Below, in pieces: positions 5,525 to 6,722 of a DNA stretch of 6,722 bases (positions within the stretch are counted from its first letter, which is position 1; each line of letters begins with the position of its first letter). This stretch comes from an uncultured bacterium (lineage in GTDB: Bacteria; Desulfobacterota; Desulfovibrionia; Desulfovibrionales; Desulfovibrionaceae). Location: NCBI GenBank assembly GCA_905215675.1, contig CAJMRA010000138.1, positions 1-6,722 on the forward strand, written 5' to 3'. Position numbers and translations under genes: made by a program. The notes beneath the pieces were generated by a model that saw only the letters and a list, made by a program, of their open reading frames with translations, had not been told where the DNA came from and did no database searches.

Positions 5525-6532
5525 ATGGACGACTGCATTCTTCTGGACGCGGGCAGCGGCGGCCGCGCATCGCAACGCCTCATTGCCGACTGCTTTCAGC
5601 GCCACTTTGCCAACCCGCTTCTGGATCGCATGGATGACGCCGCCCTGCTGGAAATGGACATGCAGGGCCCGCTTGCCATGAGTACGGACTCCTATACCGT
5701 CACGCCGCTTTTCTTTCCCGGCGGCAGCATCGGTACCCTTGCCGTTCACGGCACGGTCAACGACGTCTCCATGCTGGGCGCCCGCCCCCGCTTTCTGAGC
5801 TGCGCCTTCATCATCGAGGAAGGCCTGCCCGTGGAAACGCTGGAACATGTCGTCAGCGACATGGCCGAAGCGGCGAGACATGCGGGCGTCCTCATCGTCA
5901 CCGGCGACACCAAGGTTGTACAACGCGGCGCGTGCGACAAGATTTTCATCAATACGACAGGAATCGGCGTCGTCACCGCCGACCCGGCCCCTTCCGGGCA
6001 CAACGCCCGCCCCGGCGACGTAGTGATCGTCAGCGGCGCCATGGGCGATCACGGTCTGACCATCATGGCCCATCGGGAAGGGCTCTCCTTCCTTTCCGAT
6101 GTCCGTTCCGATTCCGCCCCGCTCAACAACATGCTGCAAAACGTCCTGCACGCCGTCAACGAGGTGCATGTCCTGCGCGATCCCACGCGCGGCGGACTGG
6201 CAACCACCCTGAACGAAATAGCCCAGCAATCCGGCGTCAGCATCCTTCTTGAGGAAAACGCCATCCCCGTCCATGAATCCGTACGCAGCGGCTGTTCCTT
6301 TCTCGGGCTTGATCCCCTCTATCTAGCCAATGAGGGCAAATGCATCTGCATTCTTCCCGCCGCCGATGCCGACGCCGCGCTGGAAGCCATGCGGCAAAGC
6401 CCCTTCGGCAGGGAAGCCGCCGTCATCGGCCGCATAGAGGAAGGAAAGGCGCAGGTCCGCCTTACCACCCCCATCGGCGGGCAACGCCTGCTCGGCATGC
6501 TCGAAGGCGCGCAGCTTCCCCGAATCTGCTGA
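5525..6532 (+). CDS. hypE: [NiFe] hydrogenase maturation protein HypE
   Basis: HypE dehydrates the carbamoyl group that HypF places on its C-terminal cysteine, using ATP, to form a thiocyanate, and donates the cyanide to iron on HypC-HypD. From ATG 5525 it has 335 residues and ends in PRIC, so C335 is the expected ligand-bearing cysteine. The PurM/AIR-synthase-like fold shows LLDAGSGGR (6-14), GTVNDVSMLGARP (76-88), TGDTKVV (126-132) and RDPTRGG (218-224), the ATP- and phosphate-binding signatures of the family. ATG 5525 is preferred because AGGA (5512-5515) is 9 bp upstream and the family normally begins just before the LLDxGSGG motif. The in-frame GTG at 5486 lies in the palindromic element and would add 13 non-family residues. 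It belongs with hypD functionally and probably transcriptionally. No anomalies are seen in the active site. Confidence 0.96.
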   Translation: MDDCILLDAGSGGRASQRLIADCFQRHFANPLLDRMDDAALLEMDMQGPLAMSTDSYTVTPLFFPGGSIGTLAVHGTVNDVSMLGARPRFLSCAFIIEEGLPVETLEHVVSDMAEAARHAGVLIVTGDTKVVQRGACDKIFINTTGIGVVTADPAPSGHNARPGDVVIVSGAMGDHGLTIMAHREGLSFLSDVRSDSAPLNNMLQNVLHAVNEVHVLRDPTRGGLATTLNEIAQQSGVSILLEENAIPVHESVRSGCSFLGLDPLYLANEGKCICILPAADADAALEAMRQSPFGREAAVIGRIEEGKAQVRLTTPIGGQRLLGMLEGAQLPRIC

Positions 6533-6554
6533 AATGCTGAAATAAAGAACGATG

Positions 6555-6589
6555 CCCGGCGGTTTCCATAATCATGACGTGCCGCCGGG
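6555..6589. terminator. Hairpin after hypE; possible terminator
   Basis: CCCGGCGG (6555-6562) and CCGCCGGG (6582-6589) form a perfect 8-bp stem around a 19-nt loop, starting 22 bp after the hypE stop. On the + strand no T-run follows. On the - strand the stem is followed by a T-rich stretch (complement of 6541-6550), so it could also end a leftward transcript arriving from beyond the window. A transcription-end role is inferred from position and structure. Confidence 0.45.
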
Positions 6590-6722
6590 GGACGGCGATG
6601 CGGGCCTTGTCCCGCGCGTTTCCACTCCCCGTCATCCTCCTGAATAAAGCGCGCTGGGGGAGGGGAACCCCCTCTCGCGCGAGCAGCGACCGAAGGCGGC
6701 CGCAGGCCGTGCCCGTTGCGAC
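6590..6722. other. Gene-free GC-rich tail with short hairpins
   Basis: I see no supported gene here. It holds a short tight hairpin, GAGGGG (6660-6665) and CCCCTC (6669-6674) with loop AAC, inside outer arms GCGCG (6649-6653) and CGCGC (6676-6680). A further small stem is CGGCC/GGCCG around 6698-6710. The stretch could be the leader of a gene beyond the window, or a dispersed GC-rich repeat; the sequence in hand does not decide. Confidence 0.4.

Noticed and set aside
6470..6635. Short - strand frame starting with ATG at 6635 next to AGGAGG
   Set aside because: AGGAGG touches the ATG with no spacing, so it cannot work as its ribosome binding site. The frame of about 57 codons runs antisense into hypE and resembles nothing.

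Overview
The window is GC-rich chromosomal DNA with every gene on the + strand. It looks like a member of the Desulfovibrionaceae (Desulfovibrio/Bilophila/Mailhella type). The basis is the base composition, a DUF1844 protein typical of Desulfobacterota-like bacteria, and hydrogenase-maturation genes beside a housekeeping biosynthetic gene. This placement is inference, since no rRNA or other phylogenetic marker is present.

Layout: (1) 79-1269, a 23S rRNA m5C methyltransferase of the RlmI family, preceded by the first copy of a palindromic repeat (10-64). (2) 1270-1417, an intergenic stretch with a short tandem duplication, a plausible sigma-70 promoter and a long hairpin. (3) 1418-2602, a class V PLP aminotransferase of the alanine-glyoxylate type. 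(4) 2684-2977 and 3013-4071, a small DUF1844 protein followed 35 bp later by argC, preceded by a strong hairpin at 2613-2663. (5) 4072-4276, a gene-free 205 bp with a 13-bp perfect stem and, just before the hypD ribosome binding site, a dyad followed by four T. (6) 4277-5404 hypD and 5525-6532 hypE, separated by an 82-bp palindromic element related to the one at the start of the window. (7) 6533-6722, a gene-free GC-rich tail with hairpins.

How the genes work together: HypD and HypE belong to one pathway. HypE makes the cyanide ligand on its C-terminal cysteine, and HypD, with HypC (not in this window), is the iron scaffold that receives it for the NiFe(CN)2CO centre of [NiFe] hydrogenases. 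ArgC is the third step of arginine synthesis. The aminotransferase and the rRNA methyltransferase have no evident link to either pathway.

No new multi-gene system is visible; the coding content is ordinary. The most interesting signal is the palindromic intergenic repeat. The copy between hypD and hypE has inverted termini and is flanked by an 8-bp direct repeat. Removing the element plus one copy of that repeat leaves a 30-bp hypD-hypE gap, which suggests a small MITE-like insertion into an operon. The two copies differ at all three hairpin-loop bases but at only one stem base.
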